Shown in pieces: positions 17,329 to 26,115 of a stretch of 64,000 bases of DNA. This DNA is from Ewingella americana (GTDB taxonomy: Bacteria; Pseudomonadota; Gammaproteobacteria; Enterobacterales; Enterobacteriaceae). The notes under the pieces were generated by a model. That model had not been told where the DNA came from. It saw only the letters and a list, made by a program, of their open reading frames with translations, and made no database searches. The DNA is taken from contig NZ_RCZD01000001.1 of the NCBI RefSeq assembly GCF_006438725.1, forward strand, positions 248,001-312,000, written 5' to 3'. The position numbers and the translations under genes are program-made. Positions within the stretch are counted from its first letter, which is position 1; every line of letters begins with the position of its first letter.

Positions 17329-18208
17329 GTTTCTGCTCCATATTTTCTGCATCGCAGGCATCTACGCGATGATCGCGCTGGCCCTCAATCTTCAGGCCGG
17401 TTATGCAGGTTTACTCAATTTCGGACACATTGCGTTTGTCGGCATCGGCGCTTACGCCATCGGGATCGGCAGCCAGTTCTCACTGCCACTGTGGGGGGTG
17501 ATCCCCGCCGCCATTGTGCTGGCGATGGCCGTTGCTGCCGCGATGGCGCTGCTCGGACGCCAGCTTTCTGCCGACTATTGGGGAATTGCCACCTTGGCCC
17601 TGGCAGAGATCATCCGCATTTCGGTGATCAATGAAGAGGCGTTTACCGGCGGTGGTCAGGGCATTGGCGGCATTGTGGCGCCCTGGGCCAGCGGCGAGCA
17701 ACAGCATGACGTGCTGATTTTCGCGGTGCTGATCCTACTGTGCATTGCCCTTTGCACGTTGATATCCCTGCGTTTCGGCTCCAGCCGGTTTGGACGTGCC
17801 CTGCGGCTGATGCGTGAACAGCCTCAGTTGGCAATGTGCATGGGGTATTCCCTGCTGTGGCTGAAATGCCGTGCGCTGATGTGTAGCGCGATCATGTGCG
17901 TCATCGCCGGGATGCTGCTCGCCTGGTACACCAACTATGTCAGCCCGGATTACCTGCTCTCGTCTGAGACGTTCCTGATCTGGAGCATGGTGATGATCGG
18001 CGGTATCGGTAATGTGCGCGGCGTGTTGGCGGGCGTATTGGTGGTTGAGGGGTTGTACAACTTTATCCCCTTCGCCAAAGATCTGCTGCACATGAGTTCT
18101 GACTTAACTGGCGCACTGCGGCTGGGGCTGGTCGGGCTGGTGATGCTGGTTGGTTTGTTATTGCGTCCGGGTGGCATTCTGCCGGAGAAACTGAGGATCC
18201 TGCCATGA
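17321..18208 (+). CDS. livM: LIV-type ABC transporter permease, LivM family
   Basis: A 295-residue inner-membrane permease of the LivM group, with NLQAGYAGLLNFGHIAFVG near the N-terminus and the ATPase-coupling loop MVMIGGIGNVRGVLAGVLVV near the C-terminus. The start is GTG at 17321 (VSEFLLHIF) with GAGGTG upstream, inside the end of the livH gene. An earlier in-frame start would overlap livH more and has no ribosome site. It ends in an ATGA overlap with the ATPase gene. It lacks the long N-terminal extension of E. coli LivM. Confidence 0.9.
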   Translation: MSEFLLHIFCIAGIYAMIALALNLQAGYAGLLNFGHIAFVGIGAYAIGIGSQFSLPLWGVIPAAIVLAMAVAAAMALLGRQLSADYWGIATLALAEIIRISVINEEAFTGGGQGIGGIVAPWASGEQQHDVLIFAVLILLCIALCTLISLRFGSSRFGRALRLMREQPQLAMCMGYSLLWLKCRALMCSAIMCVIAGMLLAWYTNYVSPDYLLSSETFLIWSMVMIGGIGNVRGVLAGVLVVEGLYNFIPFAKDLLHMSSDLTGALRLGLVGLVMLVGLLLRPGGILPEKLRILP

Positions 18209-18984
18209 CTACACTGCTCACCGTGGATAACATCAGCAAAGCTTACGGCGGCAATCAGGTGTTGAAGTCCGTCAGTTTTGATTTGAAAAAAGGCGAGATT
18301 CTGGGCCTGCTGGGACCGAACGGCTCAGGAAAAAGTACCCTGCTCAACGCCATTTCAGGGTTTACTGCCATTGACAGCGGCACCATTACCGTCGGGGCCG
18401 GGCGCATCGACAAGATGCCGCCGCACCGCATTATCAGCACCGGGATCGCCCGTACTTTTCAGCTTCCGGCAATGCCAGCAAAAATGACGGTAATGGAAGT
18501 GGTGATGTCAGCGGGCACCCGTCATCACGGTATCTGGAATGGGCTGTTGTCGCTGCCGTCCGGGCGACGGGCAGAACGGGAAGATAGCCTAAAAGCCTCG
18601 GCACTCCTCGCCACCCTGTTACTGACTCACGTGCGGGATCTCCCCGCCGCCGCGCTCTCCGGCGGGCAGAAAAAACTGCTGGGCATCGCCTGCGCACTGA
18701 TGGGTGAACCGGACATTTTGATGCTCGATGAACCAATGGCCGGTGTTCATCCTAAATTGCGTCAGGAATTGGTCGAAACCTTGACCGCCCTCAGCCACCA
18801 GGGGATTTCGCTGATCATTATCGAGCACGACATGCACTTTATTAAGTCGCTCTGTCAACGCTGTATTGTGCTGGACCGCGGGCACATCGTCGCCAGCTGC
18901 CACCCCGATGATCTGTCTAAAAATCAGGACGTGTTGGATGCGTATCTTGGGCGCGGAAGCCGCACATTGAAGGAGGCCGTATGA
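18205..18984 (+). CDS. livG: LIV-type ABC transporter ATPase, LivG family
   Basis: A 259-residue ABC ATPase with Walker A GPNGSGKST (about residues 36-44), a signature LSGGQKK, Walker B ILMLDEPMAGVHP, and the switch histidine in IIIEHDMHFI. The C-terminal extension is that of the LivG/branched-chain amino-acid group. It forms a heterodimer with the LivF-type subunit encoded next. ATGA overlaps join it to the permease before and the ATPase after. Confidence 0.92.
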   Translation: MTTLLTVDNISKAYGGNQVLKSVSFDLKKGEILGLLGPNGSGKSTLLNAISGFTAIDSGTITVGAGRIDKMPPHRIISTGIARTFQLPAMPAKMTVMEVVMSAGTRHHGIWNGLLSLPSGRRAEREDSLKASALLATLLLTHVRDLPAAALSGGQKKLLGIACALMGEPDILMLDEPMAGVHPKLRQELVETLTALSHQGISLIIIEHDMHFIKSLCQRCIVLDRGHIVASCHPDDLSKNQDVLDAYLGRGSRTLKEAV

Positions 18985-19700
18985 TCAGACTCAATGATGT
19001 TGTCGCCGGTTACACGCCGGGTGTCGATATTTTGCAGGGTATTTCGCTGGAGGTGTCACAGGCCGAGATCGTGACACTGCTGGGGCCAAATGGCTGCGGC
19101 AAATCCACCCTGCTCAAATGCATTGCCGGTTTTTTGACGCCACGCAGGGGCGAGGTTCAGTTGAATGGACAGCAAACCGCCGCCATCCCTATCCACCGCA
19201 AAGTCCGTGAATGTTCGCTGGGGTTTGTCCCTCAGTTGGATAACGTCTTTAACAGTTTGAGCGTGGCAGAAAACCTGCAAACCGGCGGGCAGTTTTTGCC
19301 GCCGATGAAACGCAAAGCGCGCATGGAACAGCTTTGTGAACTCTATCCGCTGCTGCGTAAGAAGTGGCAGGCACCAGCCTCGGCACTTTCCGGCGGTGAG
19401 CGGCAAATTCTGGCACTGACGCGCGCCCTGATGCCCGAACCGGCTATTTTGCTGCTGGATGAACCTTCCGCCGGGTTGTCGCCAAAAATGCTCGACGAAG
19501 TCTTCAGCGCCATTCAGGTCATCCGCCAGTTGGAAAAGGTCACCATCTTAATGGTCGAGCAAAACGCCATGGAGGCCCTGCACATCTCAGATCGCGCCTA
19601 TATTTTGTCGCTTGGCAAGGTCGCGCTGACCGGCAATGCACGCGATCTGCTCAACGACCCGCGCATGAGCGAGCTTTATTTTGGAGGGCGTAGCGCTTAA
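18981..19700 (+). CDS. livF: LIV-type ABC transporter ATPase, LivF family
   Basis: A 239-residue ABC ATPase with Walker A GPNGCGKST, signature LSGGERQ, Walker B ILLLDEPSAGLSP and the LivF-type ending NDPRMSELYFGG. It completes a five-gene transporter. The start overlaps the LivG stop by four bases. A VOC-family gene follows by 55 bases on the same strand and may be the last gene of the operon. Confidence 0.92.
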   Translation: MIRLNDVVAGYTPGVDILQGISLEVSQAEIVTLLGPNGCGKSTLLKCIAGFLTPRRGEVQLNGQQTAAIPIHRKVRECSLGFVPQLDNVFNSLSVAENLQTGGQFLPPMKRKARMEQLCELYPLLRKKWQAPASALSGGERQILALTRALMPEPAILLLDEPSAGLSPKMLDEVFSAIQVIRQLEKVTILMVEQNAMEALHISDRAYILSLGKVALTGNARDLLNDPRMSELYFGGRSA

Positions 19701-19755
19701 CACCATGCATCCAGACGCGGATAACACCATCAAACACCGGCCGGGAGAACCTTTA

Positions 19756-20607
19756 ATGCCTCAATTACTCTGCGTGGTTGATCATGCGGTGATCAACGTT
19801 GATGACCATCTGGATGACGCCCAGGCGTTATTCCAGCGCATGGGATTTCAACTGACCGAACGCGGGCACCATTCGATGGGGTCGAGCAATCATCTGGCCA
19901 TATTCGGTGAGAACTATCTGGAGCTGCTCGGTTACGAGCCGGATGGCGCAGATAACCCCGATGTGCCCAAAGGCTTATGGCAACCACCTTCAGGTTTAGC
20001 CGGGCTGGTCTGGAAAACAGATGATGCCGAGGCCACCTATCAACATTTACAGGCCTGCCAGTTGGCCGGTGAGCCGCCGACGGCATTTTTCCGCCCGGTG
20101 ACCCTTCCCGATGGCAGCATTAAGGATGCCCGTTTTTGCATCACGCGCATTGACGCCCGCCACGTCCCTAACGGTTTCAGCTTTTTCTGCCAGCACCTGA
20201 CGCCCGAGGCCGTGTGGCAACCCGCGTGGCAGCAGCACCCCAATGGCACACTGGCGTTGAGTGAATTCGTGATTGTGGCCGACGATCCGCACAGTGCGAC
20301 CCGGTTATGTACGCGCATGTTCGCACCGGACAGTGAAATGAGCAGAGCGGGCGAGACGTTTTATTTGCAGGCGGGGCCAACCCGGCTGCGGTTTATCTCA
20401 CCACAACAGGCGGAGTCGGAATTTATCGCCTTGCCGGATGACTATCACGGGCAACCGCGCATGAGCGCTCTGGGGTTTACCGTGTCATCCCTTACGCAGG
20501 TACGGACGTGTCTGCGCAACGGTGAGATCTGTTTTAGCGACACCGGCAACGCGATTGTCATTTCCCCGCGCCATGCGTTGAATGTCGCGCTGCGGTTTCG
20601 CGAGTAA
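19756..20607 (+). CDS. VOC/glyoxalase-like domain protein
   Basis: A 283-residue protein of the vicinal-oxygen-chelate superfamily, most like the Glyoxalase_3 type. It starts MPQLLCVVDHAVINVDD, with the first metal-ligand histidine in VDHAV, and has HHSMGSSNHLAIFGENYLELL in two parts, where ligand His and Glu residues are placed as in the family. A second half-domain starts near residue 150. The ATG at 19756 follows GGGAG at a good distance. Co-transcription with the ABC transporter is likely, suggesting it acts on the transported or hydrolysed compound. The reaction is unknown. Confidence 0.82.
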   Translation: MPQLLCVVDHAVINVDDHLDDAQALFQRMGFQLTERGHHSMGSSNHLAIFGENYLELLGYEPDGADNPDVPKGLWQPPSGLAGLVWKTDDAEATYQHLQACQLAGEPPTAFFRPVTLPDGSIKDARFCITRIDARHVPNGFSFFCQHLTPEAVWQPAWQQHPNGTLALSEFVIVADDPHSATRLCTRMFAPDSEMSRAGETFYLQAGPTRLRFISPQQAESEFIALPDDYHGQPRMSALGFTVSSLTQVRTCLRNGEICFSDTGNAIVISPRHALNVALRFRE

Positions 20608-21079
20608 AAAACAGCCGCGAATGTCTTAGCCTGCGCCTGCGGATTCATTTTCAGAATTAGCCCAGTATTTCTCTGTTTATTTAACGGATGGCGCTGAAAT
20701 AAGCGTCTATCCCACCGTATTTTCTGGTTATAAATAAACCAACGTCGCATAAAAACGCACTAACGTATATTGACCGAGATTTAATGCATTAATTTAACTT
20801 AGTGTGAATTATTTCCCTTCTCAATATCGGCACCCTATTTATACATAAAAATTACATTACTATTAATTCAACAATAAAATTAACCTTTTATTTTTAATCA
20901 CTAAAATAGCAATAATTAATTTTCAAATAGTACTGGTCAGTCACAACAATTCGCTGCATAGTCGCCACGCCGTGAAATACGATCACAATAACCTGCACAC
21001 TATAGCGCCGTATTAACACAGCCAATTAACAATATAACAACGATATTAACCATTACTGATCAGCGGTTAGAGGATCCAC
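20608..21079. other. AT-rich non-coding region before the Aer-like gene
   Basis: About 470 bases without a gene. The centre is very AT-rich with many TTAATT and TTTTTA runs. I searched for a sigma28-type promoter like those of the other receptors and found none with acceptable spacing. Confidence 0.45.
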
Positions 21080-22684
21080 ATGCGTGTAAACATGCCAGTG
21101 ACACAACGGGAGTATGGGCTAGACCCCGATACCACGTTAATGTCCACAACTGATGTCAACAGTCGTATTATTTATGCTAATTCAGCTTTTATTAATGTCA
21201 GCGGATTCTCTGAAGAAGAACTGATTTTTAAACCTCACAATATCGTGCGTCACCCGGACATGCCGGTCGAGGCTTTCGCCGACATGTGGTTTACTTTACA
21301 ACAGGGTGACAGCTGGACCGGGCTGGTGAAGAACCGTCGTCAAAATGGCGACCACTACTGGGTGCGGGCAAATGTCACCCCGGTTTATCATCTGGATACG
21401 CTGACGGGTTATATTTCTGTGCGTAATAAACCCGATGCGCAAGAAATAGAATCCGCTGAAAGTCTCTACCACCTGGTCAGGGAAAATAACGCGGGGAGCC
21501 GCAAGTTTCATAAAGGATTAGTCGTACGTACGGGGTTATTTTCACCGCTCTCGCTTTTGCAAAAACTGTCCGTCAGTTGGCGTTTACGATTACCGCTGTT
21601 TATCGCCGGCCTTTTCCCGCTGTTATTCTCGCTGGCAGGGGGCAGTATTATCTGGCTGGTTGCGCTAACGCTTATTACTCTGCTCGCTGCTGACGCCTTC
21701 CTGCAAACCCAGATCCGCAATCCGATAAAAACCCTTCTGACTCAGGCGCAGCAGGTGGTTTCTGGTAAGAAAGTAAATTCAGTCCATATGAACCGCGTGG
21801 ATGAAATAGGTCTGCTGATGCGTTCCCTGAATCAGTTTGGGCTTAATCTGCACTCACTGGTGGAAGATGTTGGCACTCAGGTCAGCGGGATCACGGATAT
21901 CAGCAAGCAGCTGTCGAAAAACAGCACCGCCCTCAGCGCGCGCACAGAAGAAACGGCCGCCAATCTCCAGCAAACGGCAGCAGCGGTTGAACAGATCACC
22001 GGCGCGGTTCAGCAAAGTGCCGACACCGCCGTACAGGCTACCCGCCTGGCTGATATCACCACCGCCGTGGCAAACAAAGGCGGCCACATCATGCAAGAAA
22101 CCATTGGCATGATGCAGTCGATCTCTCACGCCAGTAATAAGGTGGTAGACATCATTGCGGTTATCGACAGCATTGCGTTTCAGACCAATATTCTGGCGCT
22201 CAATGCGGCGGTAGAAGCAGCAAGAGCCGGTGTCGAAGGCCGTGGTTTTGCCGTGGTGGCCGCTGAAGTTCGCGTGCTGGCACAACGCTCTGCCACTGCC
22301 GCCAAAGAAATTAAAGCGCTTATCGACGCCAATATGCACAGCGTCACAACCGGCGGCCATATGGTCGAAAGCGCCGGGAAACAGATCAGCGAGATTATCG
22401 AGGAAGTCGTGCAGATGTCGGGGCTGATTAAAGAGATCAGCCACGCCACGCATGAGCAAACGTCCGCGCTGACGCTCATCAATACCTCTCTCGCCCAAAT
22501 TGAGACCATGACGCACAACAATGCCGAGATGGTGTTGCAGTCATCGCAATCTGCCGACAGCCTGAACTATCAGGCCACCCGGCTAAGAAGTGCGATTGAT
22601 GTGTACAGCGGGCAGATGACCAAAATGGAGGCGGCGAAACACACAGCCCCTGAAGCGGATTTTAGTGAAGTAAGACTCGGATAA
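21080..22684 (+). CDS. aer: Aer-like PAS-domain aerotaxis or energy receptor
   Basis: A 534-residue receptor whose N-terminus resembles the FAD-binding PAS domain of E. coli Aer: DTTLMSTTD, then PHNIVRHPDMP and FADMWFTLQQGDSWTG, then KNRRQNGDHYWVRANVTP (about residues 14-100). These include the residues that hold FAD in Aer. A hydrophobic anchor (about 172-212) that could cross the membrane twice, a HAMP region and a signalling hairpin with [22 protein letters not shown] follow. There is no periplasmic domain, as in Aer, so it would sense redox or electron-transport state from inside the cell. It precedes the DcuS-like gene by 73 bases on the same strand. It could be a paralogue rather than the main Aer. 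Confidence 0.88.
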   Translation: MRVNMPVTQREYGLDPDTTLMSTTDVNSRIIYANSAFINVSGFSEEELIFKPHNIVRHPDMPVEAFADMWFTLQQGDSWTGLVKNRRQNGDHYWVRANVTPVYHLDTLTGYISVRNKPDAQEIESAESLYHLVRENNAGSRKFHKGLVVRTGLFSPLSLLQKLSVSWRLRLPLFIAGLFPLLFSLAGGSIIWLVALTLITLLAADAFLQTQIRNPIKTLLTQAQQVVSGKKVNSVHMNRVDEIGLLMRSLNQFGLNLHSLVEDVGTQVSGITDISKQLSKNSTALSARTEETAANLQQTAAAVEQITGAVQQSADTAVQATRLADITTAVANKGGHIMQETIGMMQSISHASNKVVDIIAVIDSIAFQTNILALNAAVEAARAGVEGRGFAVVAAEVRVLAQRSATAAKEIKALIDANMHSVTTGGHMVESAGKQISEIIEEVVQMSGLIKEISHATHEQTSALTLINTSLAQIETMTHNNAEMVLQSSQSADSLNYQATRLRSAIDVYSGQMTKMEAAKHTAPEADFSEVRLG

Positions 22685-22735
22685 ATAAGGTCATGGGGTA
22701 GACGCCGGAGTCGCAAACGTAGACCATGAGACATC

Positions 22736-22741
22736 TATAAT
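22736..22741 (+). promoter_or_regulatory. Possible -10 element before the dcuS-like gene
   Basis: A perfect TATAAT in the 73-base gap, flanked by CCGGAG and CTCCGG. No good -35 lies at the right distance and the implied leader is only about ten bases, so this is weak evidence for an internal promoter. Confidence 0.25.
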
Positions 22742-22757
22742 AGCCTCCGGGGCTTCA

Positions 22758-24383
22758 ATGAGCGACTCGCAGCATCCCGTGCGCAAGCACCCCATGAAAT
22801 TGAGTACTTCGGTCATCTTGATGATCAGCGGCGTGATTATTTCCGTGTTGCTGGTCGTCCATTCACTCTATTTTGTTCAGGTCAGCGATACGACCCGCGA
22901 CGGCGTGAAAGATAAAGCCCTGGCGGTCGCCAGAACGCTCGCCGATTCCCCCGATATTAAGCATGGCCTATTGCTGCCACCGGACAGCGGCATTATTCAG
23001 CCTGTCGCCCAAGCGGTACAAAAAAGGAATGATTTGCTGTTTGTGGTGGTCACCAACATGGACGGCATCCGTTTCTCGCATCCCAATCAAGATATTATCA
23101 GCCACCATTTTATCGGTGAGGACATCGGCCCGGCCCTGCTGGGGAAAGAGAATGTCTCTATCAATAAGGGCGTACTGGATGAAGCCCTGCGTGTCTTCAC
23201 GCCGGTCTATGACGATCACCATCGCCAAATTGGCGTGGTGGCCATCGGGATTTCGCTTGAGAAGGTTGCCGCGCAGATCAATAAAAGCCGCTGGAGCATT
23301 CTGTGGACGGTGCTATTTGGCATGATGGTCGGCGCGCTGGGCACCTACTGTCTGGTGAAAATGCTCAAACGCATTCTGTTCGGGCTGGAACCGTATGAAA
23401 TATCGACGCTGTTTGAGCAGCGACAGGCGATGCTGCAATCGATCAAAGAAGGCGTTATTGCCGTTGATGAGAATGCACAGGTGACGCTCATCAATGATCA
23501 GGCCCGGCAAATGTACCAGGAAACCGGTACCGAGTTCACCATCAGCCCTGAGAACAACCGCGAATCGCAGCCGCTGATCCTCAATCTGTGTGATGTATTA
23601 CGCACCGGGGTCCCACGTCGGGATGAAGAGATTAACTTTAAAGGCCGCTTCCTGCTGAGCAATACCGTGCCGGTACGCAGCAACGGTGTGATTATCGGGG
23701 CAATTTGCACCTTCAGGGACAAGACCGAAGTCAGCCAGTTGATGCAGCGCCTGAGCGGCATGGTAAACTACGCGGATTCGCTGCGTGAACGCTCACATGA
23801 ATTCATGAATAAACTGCATGTCATTCTTGGATTACTGCACATGAAAAGCTATGCGCAGCTCGAAGATTACATTCTCAAAACGGCCAATAACTATCAGGCA
23901 GAAATTGGTTCCTTGCTGTTGAAAATCAAATCGCCGGTGATCGCTGGCTTCTTGTTAAGCAAGATTAACCGGGCCTCTGATACGCGTCACCTGCTCACCC
24001 TGAGTGATGACAGCCTGTTGCCGGATAACGCTAATGAAAATCAGGTTGCGGCGCTGATCACCGTGTTAGGCAATGTGATCGAAAATGCGCTGGACGCGCT
24101 GGGTGAACAACCCGACGGTGAAGTCAGCGTATTGTTGCATTACCAGAATGGCTGGCTGGCCTGTGTGGTCAGCGATGATGGCCCGGGCATCGCACCGGAA
24201 AATCTGGATGCCATTTTTGAGAAAGGTTTCTCGTCCAAAGGCGATGAACGCGGCGTCGGGTTGTTCCTGGCAAAACAACAAATAGAAAGCCTTGGCGGAA
24301 CGATTGCTGTTGAATCGGAACCCGACGTTTATACTCAATTTTTTGTTCAAATCCCCTGGGATGGTGAGAGGAAAACTCCATGA
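22758..24383 (+). CDS. dcuS: DcuS-like C4-dicarboxylate sensor histidine kinase
   Basis: A 541-residue sensor kinase of the DcuS/CitA family. It has a membrane helix at about residues 17-41, a periplasmic PASp domain to about 175, a second helix at about 178-200, a cytoplasmic PAS at about 215-325, then the kinase core with phosphoacceptor His347 (SHEFMNKLH) and an ATPase domain ending GVGLFLAKQQIESLGG. The five dicarboxylate-binding residues of E. coli DcuS (R107, H110, F120, R147, F149) are matched by R105, H108, F118, R145 and F147 with identical spacing. The last is Phe, not the Lys found in citrate-binding CitA, so C4-dicarboxylates are predicted as ligands. The ATGA overlap with the regulator gene shows coupling. 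Confidence 0.88.
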   Translation: MSDSQHPVRKHPMKLSTSVILMISGVIISVLLVVHSLYFVQVSDTTRDGVKDKALAVARTLADSPDIKHGLLLPPDSGIIQPVAQAVQKRNDLLFVVVTNMDGIRFSHPNQDIISHHFIGEDIGPALLGKENVSINKGVLDEALRVFTPVYDDHHRQIGVVAIGISLEKVAAQINKSRWSILWTVLFGMMVGALGTYCLVKMLKRILFGLEPYEISTLFEQRQAMLQSIKEGVIAVDENAQVTLINDQARQMYQETGTEFTISPENNRESQPLILNLCDVLRTGVPRRDEEINFKGRFLLSNTVPVRSNGVIIGAICTFRDKTEVSQLMQRLSGMVNYADSLRERSHEFMNKLHVILGLLHMKSYAQLEDYILKTANNYQAEIGSLLLKIKSPVIAGFLLSKINRASDTRHLLTLSDDSLLPDNANENQVAALITVLGNVIENALDALGEQPDGEVSVLLHYQNGWLACVVSDDGPGIAPENLDAIFEKGFSSKGDERGVGLFLAKQQIESLGGTIAVESEPDVYTQFFVQIPWDGERKTP

Positions 24384-25099
24384 TCAATGTGCTGGTAGTC
24401 GATGATGATGCCATGGTCGCAGAGCTAAACCGCTGCTATGTGAGCCAAATTGCCGGGTTTACGTGCTGCGGGACGGCCTCCACGTTGCAGCAGGCCAAAG
24501 AGATGGTTTTAAATACGCAGCTGCCTATCGATCTGATTTTGCTGGACGTGTATATGCAGCAGGATAACGGGCTGGATTTACTCCCGGAACTGCGCAATGC
24601 CAGGCGGCCCATCGATGTGATTGTGATCTCTTCCGCCGCCGACGCAAAAACCATCAAGAAGTCGCTGAACTATGGCGTGGTGGATTACCTGATCAAACCG
24701 TTCCAGTTTTCCCGTTTTGAAGAGGCCCTGACCGGCTGGCAGCAGAAAAAGACGCTGATGGATAATCAGCAATATTACGAGCAGTCGGACGTTGACCGGT
24801 TAATTCACGGCAATAATCAGGCGGTGGTGGATAATAAAAAACTGCCAAAAGGCTTAACCCCGCAGACGCTGCGCACATTGTGTCTGTGGATTGATGCGCA
24901 TCCTGATACGGAATTCTCAACCGATGAGCTGGCGCACTCGGTGAATATCTCGCGGGTTTCCTGCCGTAAATACCTGATCTGGCTGGCGGACAGTCATATC
25001 CTCTTTACCAGTATTCACTATGGTGTGACAGGCAGGCCGGTGTATCGCTATCGTTTGCAGGCGGAACATTATTCGTTGCTCAAGCAGTATTGTCAGTAA
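24380..25099 (+). CDS. dcuR: DcuR-like response regulator
   Basis: A 239-residue CitB-family response regulator. The receiver domain has acidic residues D8-D10, phosphoacceptor Asp56 (LILLDVYM) and Lys in LIKPF. The C-terminal helix-turn-helix at about residues 150-215 reads STDELAHSVNISRVSCRKYL, typical of DcuR and DpiA. It is translationally coupled to the sensor gene. Its likely targets are the flavoprotein, transporter, fumarase and malic-enzyme genes downstream, whose upstream regions are rich in the AT motifs such regulators use. Its end overlaps the convergent ApbE gene by seven bases. Confidence 0.88.
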   Translation: MINVLVVDDDAMVAELNRCYVSQIAGFTCCGTASTLQQAKEMVLNTQLPIDLILLDVYMQQDNGLDLLPELRNARRPIDVIVISSAADAKTIKKSLNYGVVDYLIKPFQFSRFEEALTGWQQKKTLMDNQQYYEQSDVDRLIHGNNQAVVDNKKLPKGLTPQTLRTLCLWIDAHPDTEFSTDELAHSVNISRVSCRKYLIWLADSHILFTSIHYGVTGRPVYRYRLQAEHYSLLKQYCQ

Positions 25100-26052
25100 A
25101 CCGTGCGGTCACTGTTCTCCAGCGGCACGAAGGTAAACTGGCGCTGTGAGGAAAAAATCACCTGGTGATCTTTAGTGACGAAAATGGCCTCGATGTTCGG
25201 AAACTGTTGTAAATAAACGAGGCTTTTTTCGACCCCCATCCCGTACAGCAGCGTGGTGTAGATGTCTCCGTCGATAGAATCATCAGAAATGACGGTCACA
25301 CTGAGCAGTTCGTTATCCAGCGGGTAACCGGTTTTAGGATCGAGGATGTGATGGTAGCGGCGGCCATGGTGTTCAAAATAGCGTTCGTAAATACCGGACG
25401 TCACCACTGACTTGCCGGTCACGTTAATCACACCCATGAGCGAATCAGGGGCTGAGAACGGTTTTTTGAGGCCAATAGCCCAGTCACCGTCCCCCCCTGC
25501 GCCAAGCGTTTGCACATTCCCGCCCAGATTGATCAGCGCATGTTCAACCTTTTCCCGATGCAGAAAATCCCTCACTACATCAGCGATGTAACCTTTGGCG
25601 ATCGCCCCAAGGTCAATTTCCATTCCCGCTTTTTGTAGAAATACAGAGCGCGTCGTTTCATCGAGGATCACGTCATTGGGGTCTGTCAGTGCGATCAACG
25701 CCCGCAGATCACCGGCGTCGGGAACGCTGTTGCCGCTGAAGCCAATTTTCCAACGTTTAACCAGCGGGCCGATAGTGACGTTAAAACAACTGCCTGGCAG
25801 CAGACTGACCGCTTTCGCGCGCTGGATCAGATCAAACACCGGCTGGCTGACCGCGACGGCATGACTGCCCGCCGCATGGTTGATCGCCATGACGTCAGAA
25901 TCGTGGCGGTTAACCGTGAAGATATTTTCCTGTTGTTTGATCAACCTGAAGACGCGGGACGCCAGACTTTCGTTATGTTCAAACAACTTGAGAAGAATGG
26001 GCGAGCCCATCAAAACAGCGGAATAAGCATAAACACGGGCGTCTGGCGTCAT
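25093..26052 (-). CDS. ApbE-type FMN transferase, cytoplasmic
   Basis: A 319-residue flavin transferase of the ApbE family, which attaches FMN covalently to a threonine in a DxxTGAT-type motif using FAD. Seen features are VNRHDSDVMAINHA, the GAIAKGYIADVVRDF segment (about residues 160-174), LINLGGNVQTLG and HHILDPKTGYPL (about 235-247). It has no signal peptide or lipobox, unlike periplasmic ApbE, so it acts in the cytoplasm. Its obvious substrate is the FMN-binding domain of the flavoprotein encoded 63 bases upstream in the same direction. This pairing is known for the Klebsiella NADH:fumarate reductase. Confidence 0.9.
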   Translation of the reverse strand: MTPDARVYAYSAVLMGSPILLKLFEHNESLASRVFRLIKQQENIFTVNRHDSDVMAINHAAGSHAVAVSQPVFDLIQRAKAVSLLPGSCFNVTIGPLVKRWKIGFSGNSVPDAGDLRALIALTDPNDVILDETTRSVFLQKAGMEIDLGAIAKGYIADVVRDFLHREKVEHALINLGGNVQTLGAGGDGDWAIGLKKPFSAPDSLMGVINVTGKSVVTSGIYERYFEHHGRRYHHILDPKTGYPLDNELLSVTVISDDSIDGDIYTTLLYGMGVEKSLVYLQQFPNIEAIFVTKDHQVIFSSQRQFTFVPLENSDRTVY

Positions 26053-26078
26053 AGAATGTACCTGAACTGAAGGGGAGA

Positions 26079-26107
26079 AACCTGCACCGCATAAGACAAT
26101 GCAGGTT
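26079..26107 (-). terminator. Possible attenuating hairpin between the flavoprotein and apbE genes
   Basis: Arms AACCTGCA (26079-26086) and TGCAGGTT (26100-26107) with a 13-base loop, in the 63-base gap. On the minus strand it is followed by TTTCTCC, a poor U-tract. It may reduce apbE expression relative to the flavoprotein. Confidence 0.35.
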
Positions 26108-26115
26108 GTTAACCG

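Noticed and set aside
20969-20976. GCCGTGAA as a sigma28 -10 for the Aer-like gene
   Set aside because: No acceptable -35 lies 11 bases upstream; other candidates in the gap also fail on spacing.
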